From NCBI GenBank assembly GCA_045132235.1, contig JBGURX010000012.1, positions 5,678 through 69,677 of the forward strand: a DNA stretch of 64,000 nucleotides, written 5' to 3'. Below are positions 32,921 through 42,160 of this stretch, in pieces (position 1 is the first letter of the stretch; every line of letters starts with the position of its first letter). Position numbers and translations under genes: made by a program. Below the pieces are notes generated by a model. The model did not search any database. It saw nothing but the letters and a program-made list of their open reading frames with translations, and had not been told where the DNA came from. Source of the stretch: UBA1756 sp045132235 (lineage in GTDB: Bacteria; Bacteroidota; Bacteroidia; Bacteroidales; WCHB1-69).

Positions 32921-34348
32921 TTAGTACCCTAATATTTTCAGCATTGACTTGTAGCTCTGCTCTTTAGCGAACAGCTTGGTGCAGATTTCACCCTCTTCGT
33001 CGCGGTAGATGATGATGTGTTTGGGTGCGGGGGTGAGGCAGTGCTGGATGCCGCCGTAGCCGCCCACCGACTCCTGATAGGCACCCGTGTTGAACAGTCC
33101 GATGTACTGCGGATCCTCGTCGAAATAGTCGTTGCTCTCCTGCGTAGGCACACTGGCACGGATCTTGGGGAGGAACACGGCGTTGAGCGACGCCTCCGAG
33201 TTGTAGAAGTCCTGACTGTCGCAGGTGAGGCCGCCAAGGAACACGCGCTCGTACTCCTTGTCCCAGTTGTTGACCGCCAAGATGATGAACTGCTGGTCGA
33301 TGGCCCACGTATCGGGCAAAGTAGTCATGAAAGAGCTGTCAATCATATCCCATAACTCCCTGTCGTTCTGGCGTTTCTGCTGAAGTACAGAAAAGAGCAC
33401 CGCGCTGGCTTCGCCTACGGTGTAGGAACCGAACTCCGTGAAAATATCGGGTTCCGGCACACCCTCGCGGGTACAAATGTTTTTAATTTGTGCCACAATC
33501 TCCTCGGCCATGTATTCATAATCGTACTCAAACGAGAGGGATGTCTTGATCGGGAAGCCGCCACCGATGTCGAGCGAATCCAATTCAGGACAGATTTTCT
33601 TCAAGTCGCAGTACAAACTGATGCACTTCGACAGCTCATTCCAGTAGTACGCAGTATCTTGAATGCCCGTATTGATGAAGAAATGCAACATCTTCAACTC
33701 GAACTTCGGATTGTTTTTGATTTTATGCAGATACAGCGGAATGATATCGTTGTAGCGGATGCCCAAACGTGAAGTATAGAACTCAAACCGGGGTTCTTCC
33801 TCCGCAGCAATACGGATGCCAATCTTGCATTTGGTGTTCACCGCCGCATCCAACATGTCCAGCTCGTGAATATTGTCCAGAATGGGAATCGTATTGGTAT
33901 ATCCCTTATCCAACATCATGGCAATATTGTCGATATATTGCTGTTTTTTGAAACCATTGCAAAGGATAAAATTCTCTTTATCAAACAGTTTCTGTTCCTC
34001 CAAAACCTCAATCAAATTCAAGTCGAAGGCGGAAGAGGTCTCGATATGTACATCGTTCTTCAGCACTTCCGACAGAACAAACTCGAAATGAGAGCTTTTG
34101 GTACAGTAGCAATAGTGGTAATCGCCCTGATAATCGGCTTTGGCGATGGCCACATTGAACCAACGGCGTGCTTTCTGGATGTTCTGCGAAATCTTGGGCA
34201 GATAGGTGATTTTCAACGGTGTACCATACTGTTTGATAATGTCCATCAACGGCACTCCATTGAATATCAATTCATTGTCTTCCACCTCAAACTGGTCTTG
34301 AGGGAATTCGAAAGTCTGCGTAATTAAATCAATGTACTTGGTTCTCAT
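32921..34348 (-). CDS. Arginine decarboxylase-like PLP enzyme (fold III), short type
   Basis: 475 residues. It should convert arginine to agmatine for polyamine synthesis. Seen: HYCYCTKSSHFEFV with the probable PLP lysine, ETSSAFDLNLIEVL, LDIGGGFP as the phosphate-binding loop, EFGSYTVGEAS, and LTCDSQD with the Cys-Asp pair expected near the active site. Classical SpeA is about 630 residues; this is the shorter form found in Bacteroidota, lacking the extra helical insert. The substrate could differ (other basic amino acids use the same fold). It has its own -7 element and is followed by an intergenic repeat. Confidence 0.85.
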   Translation of the reverse strand: MRTKYIDLITQTFEFPQDQFEVEDNELIFNGVPLMDIIKQYGTPLKITYLPKISQNIQKARRWFNVAIAKADYQGDYHYCYCTKSSHFEFVLSEVLKNDVHIETSSAFDLNLIEVLEEQKLFDKENFILCNGFKKQQYIDNIAMMLDKGYTNTIPILDNIHELDMLDAAVNTKCKIGIRIAAEEEPRFEFYTSRLGIRYNDIIPLYLHKIKNNPKFELKMLHFFINTGIQDTAYYWNELSKCISLYCDLKKICPELDSLDIGGGFPIKTSLSFEYDYEYMAEEIVAQIKNICTREGVPEPDIFTEFGSYTVGEASAVLFSVLQQKRQNDRELWDMIDSSFMTTLPDTWAIDQQFIILAVNNWDKEYERVFLGGLTCDSQDFYNSEASLNAVFLPKIRASVPTQESNDYFDEDPQYIGLFNTGAYQESVGGYGGIQHCLTPAPKHIIIYRDEEGEICTKLFAKEQSYKSMLKILGY

Positions 34349-34527
34349 CTTGAATGGGTTATGAAAGTTTTCATCGGCAAAAATACATGAATTTTAGTAT
34401 TGTTATTCAACTTTTAAAGAAAAATTTTTTAATCCAACTTCACTACATTGATAAAAAATTTCCCATCCAACTTAATCGGATTGAAGTGATTTTTGCTAAA
34501 TTTAATAATAATAAAAGAATAAAGGGA
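34349..34527. other. AT-rich spacer with the arginine decarboxylase promoter
   Basis: 179 bases between two minus-strand genes. The left part holds the promoter for the decarboxylase. The rest is AT-rich with no gene seen and no clear terminator for the Ig-like gene. Confidence 0.5.
34378..34385 (-). promoter_or_regulatory. -7 element TATTTTTG for arginine decarboxylase
   Basis: Minus-strand TAnnTTTG match 30 bases before the ATG at 34348. Confidence 0.65.
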
Positions 34528-36222
34528 TTATTCATCCTTCCATTCAAAGCTCTCTTCCAGCTCCCAATAGCCTCTGATAGAGAGAGAACGGGGAAAGAAG
34601 GAGACCTTTTCAGGCAAGAGCTTCTGTCGATAATCCCCCGTATCCCAAATGCCGTTTCCGTTGGCATCTTCGAGTAATCTGACTTTGTACTTTCCAGCGG
34701 GAAGGCGGTCGTACACCACCGTCATGTTGGACGTGACTTTGTCGCTCCTAAGTTCCACGCCTTTTTCGGTAAGCAGCGTGGCCACATAGCTCATGCCGTT
34801 GGCGGGCACCTTGTACAACATTTTCAATGTGCCGTAATCCTTCTCCGTTTTCGTGGTGAATGTGGCGACTATTGTATCGTTGCTGCATCCATTGTAAGCC
34901 TTGAAAACCGAGTCGCGGATCATCAGCTCGTAGGGTACTTTCTCCTCGTAGGTGGCAGGAATGCGCAACGACATGGCAAAGGTGTCGGGGATGGAGAGCC
35001 ATAGGTAGGTGGTGTCGTTGCCCAGATATTTCCTCTTGGCCACCAAGCGCGCCCTTACCGAGTCGCACGGCTGTACAGGATAGGAGAAATTCAGTGTGAG
35101 TGGCTGATACAGTTCTCCTTTATTGGAAACCGTAACACCCAATCCAGCAGACTTTTCATCGCGGTTGCGGCGCAGTCCGCGCGTCTCCTTCTCTTTGAAC
35201 GGCAGCAACTCGAGGGTATCTACCAGCGTGTCGCCCATCGCACAGACCAGTTGCAGCGTGTCGGTGAGTTCCTGTTTCATGTACAGCACCAGTGTGTCGT
35301 GACCGAAATAGGTGAAGAAGTCAGCGGCGGTGTCAATGGCCTGTAATTCAACATCGCCAATCTGTTCACTAAAGACGAACTCATATTTCCCTTTCTCCTT
35401 GTTCTGCGACTTCACCATTTTCTGCGGCACTTTGGCGGTAAAGAGGCGCAGCAGCGGTTGCGGTTTTGCCGTGTCGGCGGGCGTCACCTGCACAGAATCC
35501 ATAGGCAGCGTGTCGGCAGCAGCGGCCGTGTCCTTTTGTATCGGCACCGCCTCGAAAAGCACGGGCGAGAAGGCGACAGCTTCGGTGGGCTGGCTGTACA
35601 TCAAATTGTTATCCTCGTCATCCAGCACGAAAACCTTATAGCTTCCCGCCTTCAGGTTCTTGATCTGGAACGTGCCGTTGGCCAATGTCTTGGTGATGAA
35701 CTGCGGGCGTGTGGTCATCGGCAGCGAGTCCACATCGTCAGTGTAGGCGAACACGAAACAGTTTTTGGCCGGCTGCATGGTTTTGGCATCCACCACCTTC
35801 CCTTCCACCATCATCGAATCGACAGCGGCGCCGGTGGAGAAGGCGTAACTGTACAGTGGCAGCGGGTTGCCCTCGGTAAAGTCCTGAATGCAGTTGGCGA
35901 AACTGATATTGTAGGTCTGGTCGGGAAGAAGCGTGTCTTGAAACTTGACAATCAGTGTTTTGCCCGATAAGGTATAGGTAGGCTGTGTGGCGGGCGGCGG
36001 CGAGATGAGCACATTTTCCAGCGTGTTGTTCAACGTGACGTATTCGTTGAAAGAAACTTTGAAGGAATTGCCCTTGAAGTGTGTGGAGCCGTTGGCGGGG
36101 TGCTCTTTGGTGACCGACGGAGGGGTGATGTCCTTCGGGCCGCCGACAGGGGTGACGATTTTGGCGCAGCCGGCAACAAGCAGGATGAATGCGAGCAGTA
36201 TGGAAAAGAGGGTGCGATTCAC
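34528..36222 (-). CDS. Ig-like (Big_5) domain lipoprotein
   Basis: 564 residues. Lipoprotein signal with lipid Cys at residue 19 (LLVAGC), followed by the stereotyped start AKIVTPVGGPKDITPPSV found in a conserved bacteroidal family. Residues ~35-130 form a Big_5-type Ig-like domain (FNEYVTLNNTLENVLISPP). Beta-rich segments follow, including a carboxypeptidase-regulatory-like stretch (~180-215), and the C-terminus (GKYKVRLLEDANGNGIWDTGDY) is a second one. It is an envelope protein of unknown role. It lies 6 bases after the LysM transglycosylase gene in the same transcript, which suggests a cell-wall-linked job. Confidence 0.82.
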   Translation of the reverse strand: MNRTLFSILLAFILLVAGCAKIVTPVGGPKDITPPSVTKEHPANGSTHFKGNSFKVSFNEYVTLNNTLENVLISPPPATQPTYTLSGKTLIVKFQDTLLPDQTYNISFANCIQDFTEGNPLPLYSYAFSTGAAVDSMMVEGKVVDAKTMQPAKNCFVFAYTDDVDSLPMTTRPQFITKTLANGTFQIKNLKAGSYKVFVLDDEDNNLMYSQPTEAVAFSPVLFEAVPIQKDTAAAADTLPMDSVQVTPADTAKPQPLLRLFTAKVPQKMVKSQNKEKGKYEFVFSEQIGDVELQAIDTAADFFTYFGHDTLVLYMKQELTDTLQLVCAMGDTLVDTLELLPFKEKETRGLRRNRDEKSAGLGVTVSNKGELYQPLTLNFSYPVQPCDSVRARLVAKRKYLGNDTTYLWLSIPDTFAMSLRIPATYEEKVPYELMIRDSVFKAYNGCSNDTIVATFTTKTEKDYGTLKMLYKVPANGMSYVATLLTEKGVELRSDKVTSNMTVVYDRLPAGKYKVRLLEDANGNGIWDTGDYRQKLLPEKVSFFPRSLSIRGYWELEESFEWKDE

Positions 36223-36228
36223 GGGCGG

Positions 36229-37800
36229 CTACTTTTTAGGGATCTTCAGCTTCTGACCGACATGAAGGGTGTTGACATTCGTCAGGTGATTGTATTCTGC
36301 AATCTGCTTGACAGTCACGCCATACTTGGTGGCAATTTTGTACAGGGTGTCGCCCGACTTGACGGTGTAGATGATGGGAGATGAGGAAGATGATGAGCTG
36401 GCGGAGTTAGAGGAGGTGCTGGCGGAACTGCCCGATGAGCTGCTGCCGCCGGAGGGTTTCACTGCCGTGCTGTCGGAGGCCTGCGTGTTGTCGGTCTTGG
36501 GCGGAGCCACATAGGTGTAGCCCACCACTAATTTCTGTCCGACCTTCACGTAATTGCTTTTCAGTTTGTTCATATTCTTGAGCTCCGTGACCGACAGTCC
36601 GTATTTGTTGGCGATTTTGGAAAGGCTCTCGCCGCTTCTCACCGTGTGGTATTTTTTCTTGGTGGTTGCGCTGCCGTCGCTCTTGCCCGTGTAGGTGTTG
36701 ACATACACCTGCAGCGGGGCGAAATAGGTGTCGTACTCATATTTGTAGATGGAGTCCTGCATCTGCTCGAACCGGTCGAGGTCGCGGCGGCGGAGGCGCA
36801 GCGGGAAGGGTTCGGTGAAGGCGGGGATGACGTTGCGCTTGTACTGCGGGTTGAGGGTCTTGATTTCCTCCACGTCGATGTTGAGCACATGGGCAATCTG
36901 TTCAAAATGCACCTCTTTTTTAATCATGATGGTGTCCACATCAAGAGGAATGCGGATGTCGGCGGGGGTGATGCCGTGCATCTTATAGTATTTCATCATG
37001 TAGAAGGCACCGATGTAGGCGGGGAAATAGTTCTGGGTTTCACGCGGCAGATACGCACGCACCTCCCAGAAGTTGGTCTTGCCGCCAGAACGGGCGATGG
37101 CCTTGCGCACATTGTTGGCGCCGCAGTTGTAAGCCGAGATGGCCAATCCCCAGTCGTTGAAGATGTTGTACAGGTCACGGAGGTGACGGGCGGCCGCGTC
37201 GGTGGCTTTCATCGGGTCGCGGCGGTCGTCCACGAAAGTGTTGACCTCCAGCCCGTACATCTTGCCGGTCTGGTACATAAACTGCCAGATGCCGGTGGCC
37301 CCGGCCGGCGACACCGCCGTGGGGTTGAGACTCGACTCGATGATGGTGAGGTACATCAGCTCCTCGGGAACATCGTACTTGTCGAAGATGGCCGCCATGC
37401 GGGGGTAGTAGTACTGCGCCAGTCCGAGAATGACCGATGACGAGCGCTTGCGGGTGTTGGCGTACAGGTTGATGTAGCTGCGCACCGTCGAGTTGTAGCC
37501 GAGCTGCACCACCGAATGGAGCCGGTTGAGACGCAGGTGGTAGATGGAGTCGCAGTTCGCATCCGACACGGTGTTGGTGTCGCTGTAGGAGTTGATGGCG
37601 CTGCGTGCGTTGGCACTGGCATGGGTGACATACCACGTGTCGAGCATCTTGTCCATCTTGGCGTTCAGCTGACTTTGCGAACGCTGTATTTCGGTTTCCT
37701 CCGCCTTCTGTGCGGCAATTCTCGCACTGTCGGACTGGGCGAATCCCATCGAGGCCGACAGCACCATCATTATCAGGATATATATCGCTTTTCTCATCAT
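36229..37800 (-). CDS. MltD-like lytic transglycosylase with two LysM domains
   Basis: 523 residues with a signal peptide (ends SMGFAQ). Residues ~135-290 are the SLT goose-lysozyme-like domain: TIIESSLNPTAVSPAGATGIWQF with catalytic Glu155, then AAARHLRDLYNIF and ISAYNCGANNVRKAI. LysM 1 is near 386-430 (YHTVRSGESLSKIANKYG) and LysM 2 is near 478-522 (YTVKSGDTLYKIATKYG), joined by a Ser-rich linker. It cleaves peptidoglycan glycan strands and the LysM domains hold it on the wall. Its ATG shares one base with the stop of the MORN gene, so the two are translationally coupled. It is clearly part of an envelope operon. Confidence 0.93.
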   Translation of the reverse strand: MMRKAIYILIMMVLSASMGFAQSDSARIAAQKAEETEIQRSQSQLNAKMDKMLDTWYVTHASANARSAINSYSDTNTVSDANCDSIYHLRLNRLHSVVQLGYNSTVRSYINLYANTRKRSSSVILGLAQYYYPRMAAIFDKYDVPEELMYLTIIESSLNPTAVSPAGATGIWQFMYQTGKMYGLEVNTFVDDRRDPMKATDAAARHLRDLYNIFNDWGLAISAYNCGANNVRKAIARSGGKTNFWEVRAYLPRETQNYFPAYIGAFYMMKYYKMHGITPADIRIPLDVDTIMIKKEVHFEQIAHVLNIDVEEIKTLNPQYKRNVIPAFTEPFPLRLRRRDLDRFEQMQDSIYKYEYDTYFAPLQVYVNTYTGKSDGSATTKKKYHTVRSGESLSKIANKYGLSVTELKNMNKLKSNYVKVGQKLVVGYTYVAPPKTDNTQASDSTAVKPSGGSSSSGSSASTSSNSASSSSSSSPIIYTVKSGDTLYKIATKYGVTVKQIAEYNHLTNVNTLHVGQKLKIPKK

Positions 37801-39302
37801 CAGTATTCAATTTTATAATTATTCCACCTCAACTCCTTCCCGTCCTTGTACTGAGTGGTCAAAATGAGAGCACCCGTATCATCGTATTCGTACCAAATAC
37901 CGTCACGCTCGCCGTTTACACAGCGACCGGTACGTTTTATAACGTGGTTTTCATAGTAAATAGTATATTTCCCACTCATCAAATCCTGATCATATTCAAT
38001 TTCTGAATTGATGACACCCTCCTCGTACCAGCTTTTCCACAATCCGGTACGCATTCCATCAAAATAATCGCCCTCCTCAATGGCCTTGTTGCGCCGGTAG
38101 AACCAATGGCCTTCCTCAGTACCCTCCACGAAATTTCCTTTCGTCACCTCGACACCCTCTTCATCGTATTCCACAAACTCCCCGTCGAGCACGCCGCCGT
38201 CGTACTGCGCCTCCCGCATCAGCTGGCCGTTGGCATAATACCAATGCCATTCGCCATCCTGCTGTCCCTTGCTGTTATACGCTCCCTCCACCTCCACGGT
38301 CTTGTCGGGCAGATAGAACTTCCACTTGCCGGTACGGTTGGAGTTCTTGTAATTACCTTCCGCTTTCAACTCGCCAGTCGGATAGAACTCCTTCCACTTG
38401 CCCTGCCTGCGTCCATCCATGTCGGTGACACCTTCCGCCAGCATCAGGCCGTTGGAGAAAACATAGCCTTTGATGACGTTGCCGTCGGTGTCGAATTCGC
38501 GGCGGATGCCCTCCGCCTTGCCATTGTAGTAGGTGGCCATGATGGCGGGCTGTCCGTTGGGGTGGTACGACACCTTCATATCCAACCGCTTGGTCTCCTG
38601 CGCGTCAGCCACGAGGTAGTCGTTCTCATATTTCTGCACAGAGAGGAAGTTGCCCTCCTCGTCGTACTCCTTGAAGTAGCCGTGCCGCTTGTCGTTCACG
38701 TACTCGCCTTCCAGCTGCAGGTTGCCGTTGGGCCAGAAGTATTTCCACTTGCCCTGCTTGTAGCCGAATTTGTCAGTGCGGTTCACGCTTTCGCGTTTGG
38801 TGAGGATGCCGCGGTAGTAATACATCAGCTTGACGATGTTGCCGGCGGTGTCGTATTCCACCGACATGCCATGGGGCTTGCCTGCTTCGTAAGGCGTTAC
38901 ACGCTTGAGGTGATGGTCGGCGGTGTAGGTGCGCACCGGACTCAGCAGTGTGTCGGCATCCCAGTCCTCCACCACATACTCATCGGTGGAATATTGGGTG
39001 CGGGGGCCCTGTTTCACGCCGTCGCGGTAGGTAATTTGCAACGTGGGGCTGCCTTTTTCGTTGTAAAAAGTCCACACGCTGTCGAGCTGCCCGTTGCGGC
39101 GGTTGCCCTCCGACACCAACAATCCTTTCTCGTTGTAGGATTTCCACCAGCCGTCGGGCTGGCCGTTGACCATTGCGCCCTCGCTGGACTTCACCCCGTT
39201 AGGGTAGTAGAAGACATTGTAACCGTTCGGATTCACCGTGGGCTGGGCGCAGAGCGCCACCGACAGCAACATCAGCAAACCGAATCCGATACAAGACTTC
39301 AT
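37800..39302 (-). CDS. Secreted MORN-variant (YwqK-like) repeat protein
   Basis: 500 residues from the ATG at 39302. The frame is open to 39416, but that start lies before the promoter and lacks a signal peptide, while 39302 begins one (MKSCIGFGLLMLLSVALCAQ). The body is about fifteen repeats of the form G-x-W-x2-Y-x2-NG-x-L-x-x-EG (for example GKWKYFWPNGNLQLEGEY, GKWKEFYPTGELKAEGNY). Databases often call this YwqK antitoxin, but repeats of this type are just beta-hairpin scaffolds. It is exported and coupled to the lytic transglycosylase, so an envelope role is the better guess. Confidence 0.82.
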   Translation of the reverse strand: MKSCIGFGLLMLLSVALCAQPTVNPNGYNVFYYPNGVKSSEGAMVNGQPDGWWKSYNEKGLLVSEGNRRNGQLDSVWTFYNEKGSPTLQITYRDGVKQGPRTQYSTDEYVVEDWDADTLLSPVRTYTADHHLKRVTPYEAGKPHGMSVEYDTAGNIVKLMYYYRGILTKRESVNRTDKFGYKQGKWKYFWPNGNLQLEGEYVNDKRHGYFKEYDEEGNFLSVQKYENDYLVADAQETKRLDMKVSYHPNGQPAIMATYYNGKAEGIRREFDTDGNVIKGYVFSNGLMLAEGVTDMDGRRQGKWKEFYPTGELKAEGNYKNSNRTGKWKFYLPDKTVEVEGAYNSKGQQDGEWHWYYANGQLMREAQYDGGVLDGEFVEYDEEGVEVTKGNFVEGTEEGHWFYRRNKAIEEGDYFDGMRTGLWKSWYEEGVINSEIEYDQDLMSGKYTIYYENHVIKRTGRCVNGERDGIWYEYDDTGALILTTQYKDGKELRWNNYKIEY

Positions 39303-39323
39303 ACCTATATTATTACAAAGTTG

Positions 39324-39331
39324 CAAAGATA
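39324..39331 (-). promoter_or_regulatory. -7 element TATCTTTG for the MORN-mltD-Ig operon
   Basis: Minus-strand TAnnTTTG match 22 bases before the ATG at 39302, and supports that start over the one at 39416. Confidence 0.65.
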
Positions 39332-39422
39332 CGAAAATATCTTGGAAAAGAGGTTGACGAACTTGATTTTTACTAACATCATAATTTTCATAATGGATTG
39401 GATGATTTGGCAACATTTTTTG

Positions 39423-39430
39423 TACTTTTG
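39423..39430 (+). promoter_or_regulatory. -7 element TACTTTTG for cstA
   Basis: TAnnTTTG match 23 bases before the cstA ATG at 39453. A TTG at 39398 lies 22 bases further upstream. Confidence 0.65.
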
Positions 39431-39452
39431 CACCTTCAAAAACAACCTGACG

Positions 39453-41123
39453 ATGATCACATTTTTCATTGCTTTAGCGTTACTGATTGTAGGATATTTC
39501 ATTTACGGGAAGTTGGTGGAACGGCTGTTCGGCATCGACAAAAACCGAGCCACGCCGGCCACCACCATGGCCGACGGCGTGGACTACGTGCCGATGAAGC
39601 CGTGGCGCATCTTCCTCATCCAGTTTTTGAACATTGCCGGTGTGGGACCCATCATCGGGGCCATCATGGGGGCGCAGTTCGGCACGGCCTCGTTCCTGTG
39701 GATTGTGCTCGGCAGCATCTTTGCCGGTGCGGTGCACGACTACCTTGCGGGCATGATTTCGCTGCGCAACAAGGGATGCAGCCTGCCCGAAATCCACGGC
39801 ACCTACCTCGGCAACGGCGCCAAGCAGGTGATGCGCGCCTTCACCATCATCCTGATGATTCTCGTCGGCGTGGTGTTCGTCAGCACCCCTTCCACACTGA
39901 TCGACAAAAACTTTTCCCCTACTCTGTACGGACAGTTGATGAAAAAGAATGTCGTCATCAACGACAAAGGTCAAGCCACCATTAATGGGAAAGAGGCCAC
40001 CATTGCCATCAATAACCAACCTGTTGATGCCAGTCAGTTAACCAGCACTCTCAAAATCACCAGCAAAAGAGATGTTGACAATATTAAAATCACCACCGAC
40101 GGAGAAAAATCCCACATCTCCATCACGACATCACCCAAGACGAACTGGACTTTATACATTTGTATCATTTGCATTATACTTTACTATCTGATTGCCACGC
40201 TTTTACCCATAGACAAGCTGATTGGGAAAATTTACCCGATTTTCGGCATCCTGTTGCTCGGCATGGCGGTGGCCATCTTGGTGGCCTTCTTCATTTACAA
40301 GCCTGAAATTCCGGAAATCTGGAGCGGCATGCAGAACCTCCACCCTGATGCGGCCAACAACCCCATCTTCCCGATGATGTTCATCAGCATCGCGTGTGGC
40401 GCCATTTCGGGCTTCCACGCCACACAGTCGCCGTTGATGGCACGCTGCATGGTGAACGAGAAGCAGGGCCGTCCGATTTTCTACGGTGCCATGATTACGG
40501 AAGGCGTGGTCGCTCTCATCTGGGCAGCGGCGGCGGCCTACTTCTTCGGTCCCGACAGCGTGGTGAATGTCAGTGGACAGAGCGGTGCCGCCATGGTGGG
40601 CATCATTGCCAACACGTGGTTCACACCCGTCATCGCCATCATCTGCATTTTAGGTGTCATCAGCGCGGCAGTCACCTCGGGCGACACGGCACTGCGCTCC
40701 GCCCGCCTCATCATCGCCGACTTTCTGCACTTCGACCAGAAGCCCATCAAAAACCGCTTGATAGTGGCCATCCCGATGTTCGCCGTCACGGCGGGCATCT
40801 TGGTGTACAGCATTTCCGATGCGCAGGGTTTCCAGCTCATCTGGCGCTATTTCGCTTGGGCCAACCAAGTGCTGGCCACCGTCACCCTGTGGGCGATCAC
40901 CGTGTATTTGGAGCGAAACAAAGGCAAGCTCTGGTACCTCATCACCCTCATTCCCGCGCTGTTCATGACCATGGTGACCGGCTGTTTCCTCTTTGTGGCG
41001 CAGGCTAAAGACGGCGGCTTCGGGTCGGTGATTCCGCGCCCGGCGGGCTACACCATCGGGGCGGCCATCACGGTGGCGGCGCTGGTCGTCTTCATCCTGA
41101 CTTCCTACAGAAAAAAGAAATAG
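39453..41123 (+). CDS. cstA: CstA-family peptide/pyruvate transporter with an inserted loop domain
   Basis: 556 residues from the ATG at 39453. The frame runs far upstream, antisense to the MORN gene, but that part is a shadow. It is a many-helix inner-membrane protein with family marks AGVGPIIGAIMGAQFG, FAGAVHDYLAGMISLRNKG and ATQSPLMARCM...GAMITEGVVALIWAAAA. CstA proteins import peptides or pyruvate when carbon is short. Residues ~150-230 are an unusual soluble, AT-rich stretch (KNVVINDKGQATINGKEATI...), probably a loop domain between two helices, which makes this longer than plain CstA. The outer-membrane gene follows 2 bases on. Confidence 0.9.
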   Translation: MITFFIALALLIVGYFIYGKLVERLFGIDKNRATPATTMADGVDYVPMKPWRIFLIQFLNIAGVGPIIGAIMGAQFGTASFLWIVLGSIFAGAVHDYLAGMISLRNKGCSLPEIHGTYLGNGAKQVMRAFTIILMILVGVVFVSTPSTLIDKNFSPTLYGQLMKKNVVINDKGQATINGKEATIAINNQPVDASQLTSTLKITSKRDVDNIKITTDGEKSHISITTSPKTNWTLYICIICIILYYLIATLLPIDKLIGKIYPIFGILLLGMAVAILVAFFIYKPEIPEIWSGMQNLHPDAANNPIFPMMFISIACGAISGFHATQSPLMARCMVNEKQGRPIFYGAMITEGVVALIWAAAAAYFFGPDSVVNVSGQSGAAMVGIIANTWFTPVIAIICILGVISAAVTSGDTALRSARLIIADFLHFDQKPIKNRLIVAIPMFAVTAGILVYSISDAQGFQLIWRYFAWANQVLATVTLWAITVYLERNKGKLWYLITLIPALFMTMVTGCFLFVAQAKDGGFGSVIPRPAGYTIGAAITVAALVVFILTSYRKKK

Positions 41124-41125
41124 AT

Positions 41126-42013
41126 ATGAAAAAGCTGTTGCTGTCGATAGTCCTCCTGTGCACCCTTCTTCCAGCCTTTTCACAAGACTACGAAGAGGAG
41201 GAGCTCAACTACCCGGGCCCCGGTGCCGACTTCATCATCGCGGGCGGCATCTACTTCGGCGGGAAAGGCCCTGCCGGCTACTACAGCGGCATCCCCACCA
41301 ACGAAAACAACCTCAACTACATCTTCAACAACCAGTCGTGGCGGCATGAGATTGCAAGGCTCATCGCCGACAATAACCCCAACACATCGCCCAACGACAG
41401 CATCTGGATTCGCGAATATCCAGCTGACATGCACTACAAGCCGGCCATGTCGGTCACGCTCGGCATCTCGTACCGTTTCAACAAGCACTGGCGAATGACG
41501 CTCTACTACAGTTTCGCGCGCCTCGTGGCGAAAGATGTCTTCACCGTGGGTTTCCCCAACTATGTGCCGGGCAACGAAAGCAACGACTACCTGATGTATG
41601 TCATCATGGGCAAGGAGAACCGCTCCTTCTTCGACCTTACCGGCTCCTACACCTTCCATGTCAACAAGGTGGTGAAGCCCTTTATTGAGCTGGGGGCACA
41701 GTTTAACTTCGTAAGAGTAAAAAGTTTTGATGCCATTATTGAAAATAAGACCTACAATCTGCTGAATGTGTACGGGGGCAGCACATACATAGCGGGGGCG
41801 GGCATGCAGGAGTTGGACACCAAGTACGGCGGACCGGGATTCGGTTTCATGGGAGCTGCCGGCATCAAGTTCGCCTTCAACAAGTGGATATCTGTGGACC
41901 CCTGCTTTTACGTCTCTTTTGGCAAAGTGGGACTGAATGGCTACAAAGACTTCCATTTCAACTACGGCGCATACGTCCGTTTGGTGATGAGCGATGCCGT
42001 TTTCGAGCGGTAA
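41126..42013 (+). CDS. Outer-membrane beta-barrel protein
   Basis: 295 residues with a signal peptide (MKKLLLSIVLLCTLLPAFSQ). Alternating strands such as MSVTLGISYRFNKHWRMTLYYSFARL, FDLTGSYTFHVNKVVKPFIELGAQF and FGFMGAAGIKFAFNKWISVDPCFYVSFG fit a small barrel of the OmpW/OmpA-barrel size. The final residue is not Phe but Arg, so assembly signals may differ. No ligand is suggested. It starts 2 bases after cstA, so it is cotranscribed and might form an outer-membrane route for the transporter's substrate. Confidence 0.78.
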   Translation: MKKLLLSIVLLCTLLPAFSQDYEEEELNYPGPGADFIIAGGIYFGGKGPAGYYSGIPTNENNLNYIFNNQSWRHEIARLIADNNPNTSPNDSIWIREYPADMHYKPAMSVTLGISYRFNKHWRMTLYYSFARLVAKDVFTVGFPNYVPGNESNDYLMYVIMGKENRSFFDLTGSYTFHVNKVVKPFIELGAQFNFVRVKSFDAIIENKTYNLLNVYGGSTYIAGAGMQELDTKYGGPGFGFMGAAGIKFAFNKWISVDPCFYVSFGKVGLNGYKDFHFNYGAYVRLVMSDAVFER

Positions 42014-42044
42014 TTCAACATTTTAAGGAAAATTTTCGCATTCC

Positions 42045-42074
42045 TTGATAATTAAGAAAAAAGTAGTATTTTTG
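42045..42074 (+). promoter_or_regulatory. Promoter of rho (TTG, 19 bases, TATTTTTG)
   Basis: TTG at 42045-42047 and TATTTTTG at 42067-42074 with a 19-base spacer, the same layout as the tRNA-Ala promoter. The predicted leader of about 80 bases is the longest among the promoters seen here and may be used for control. Confidence 0.7.
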
Positions 42075-42160
42075 CCGCGAATTTCTGAAGGCATAGAAAT
42101 TCTTTTTCAACGACTTTCATTACGTTAAGAAAAACTCAAATCACCATCACTATTTTTTTT

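Noticed and set aside
37800..39302. Calling the MORN protein a toxin-antitoxin component
   Set aside because: It has a signal peptide, is made of structural repeats and sits with wall genes; no toxin partner is near.
38106..39452. A very long open frame antisense to the MORN gene that runs into cstA
   Set aside because: It has no promoter or signal of its own and lies wholly opposite a well-supported repeat protein; the cstA start at 39453 has the right promoter distance.
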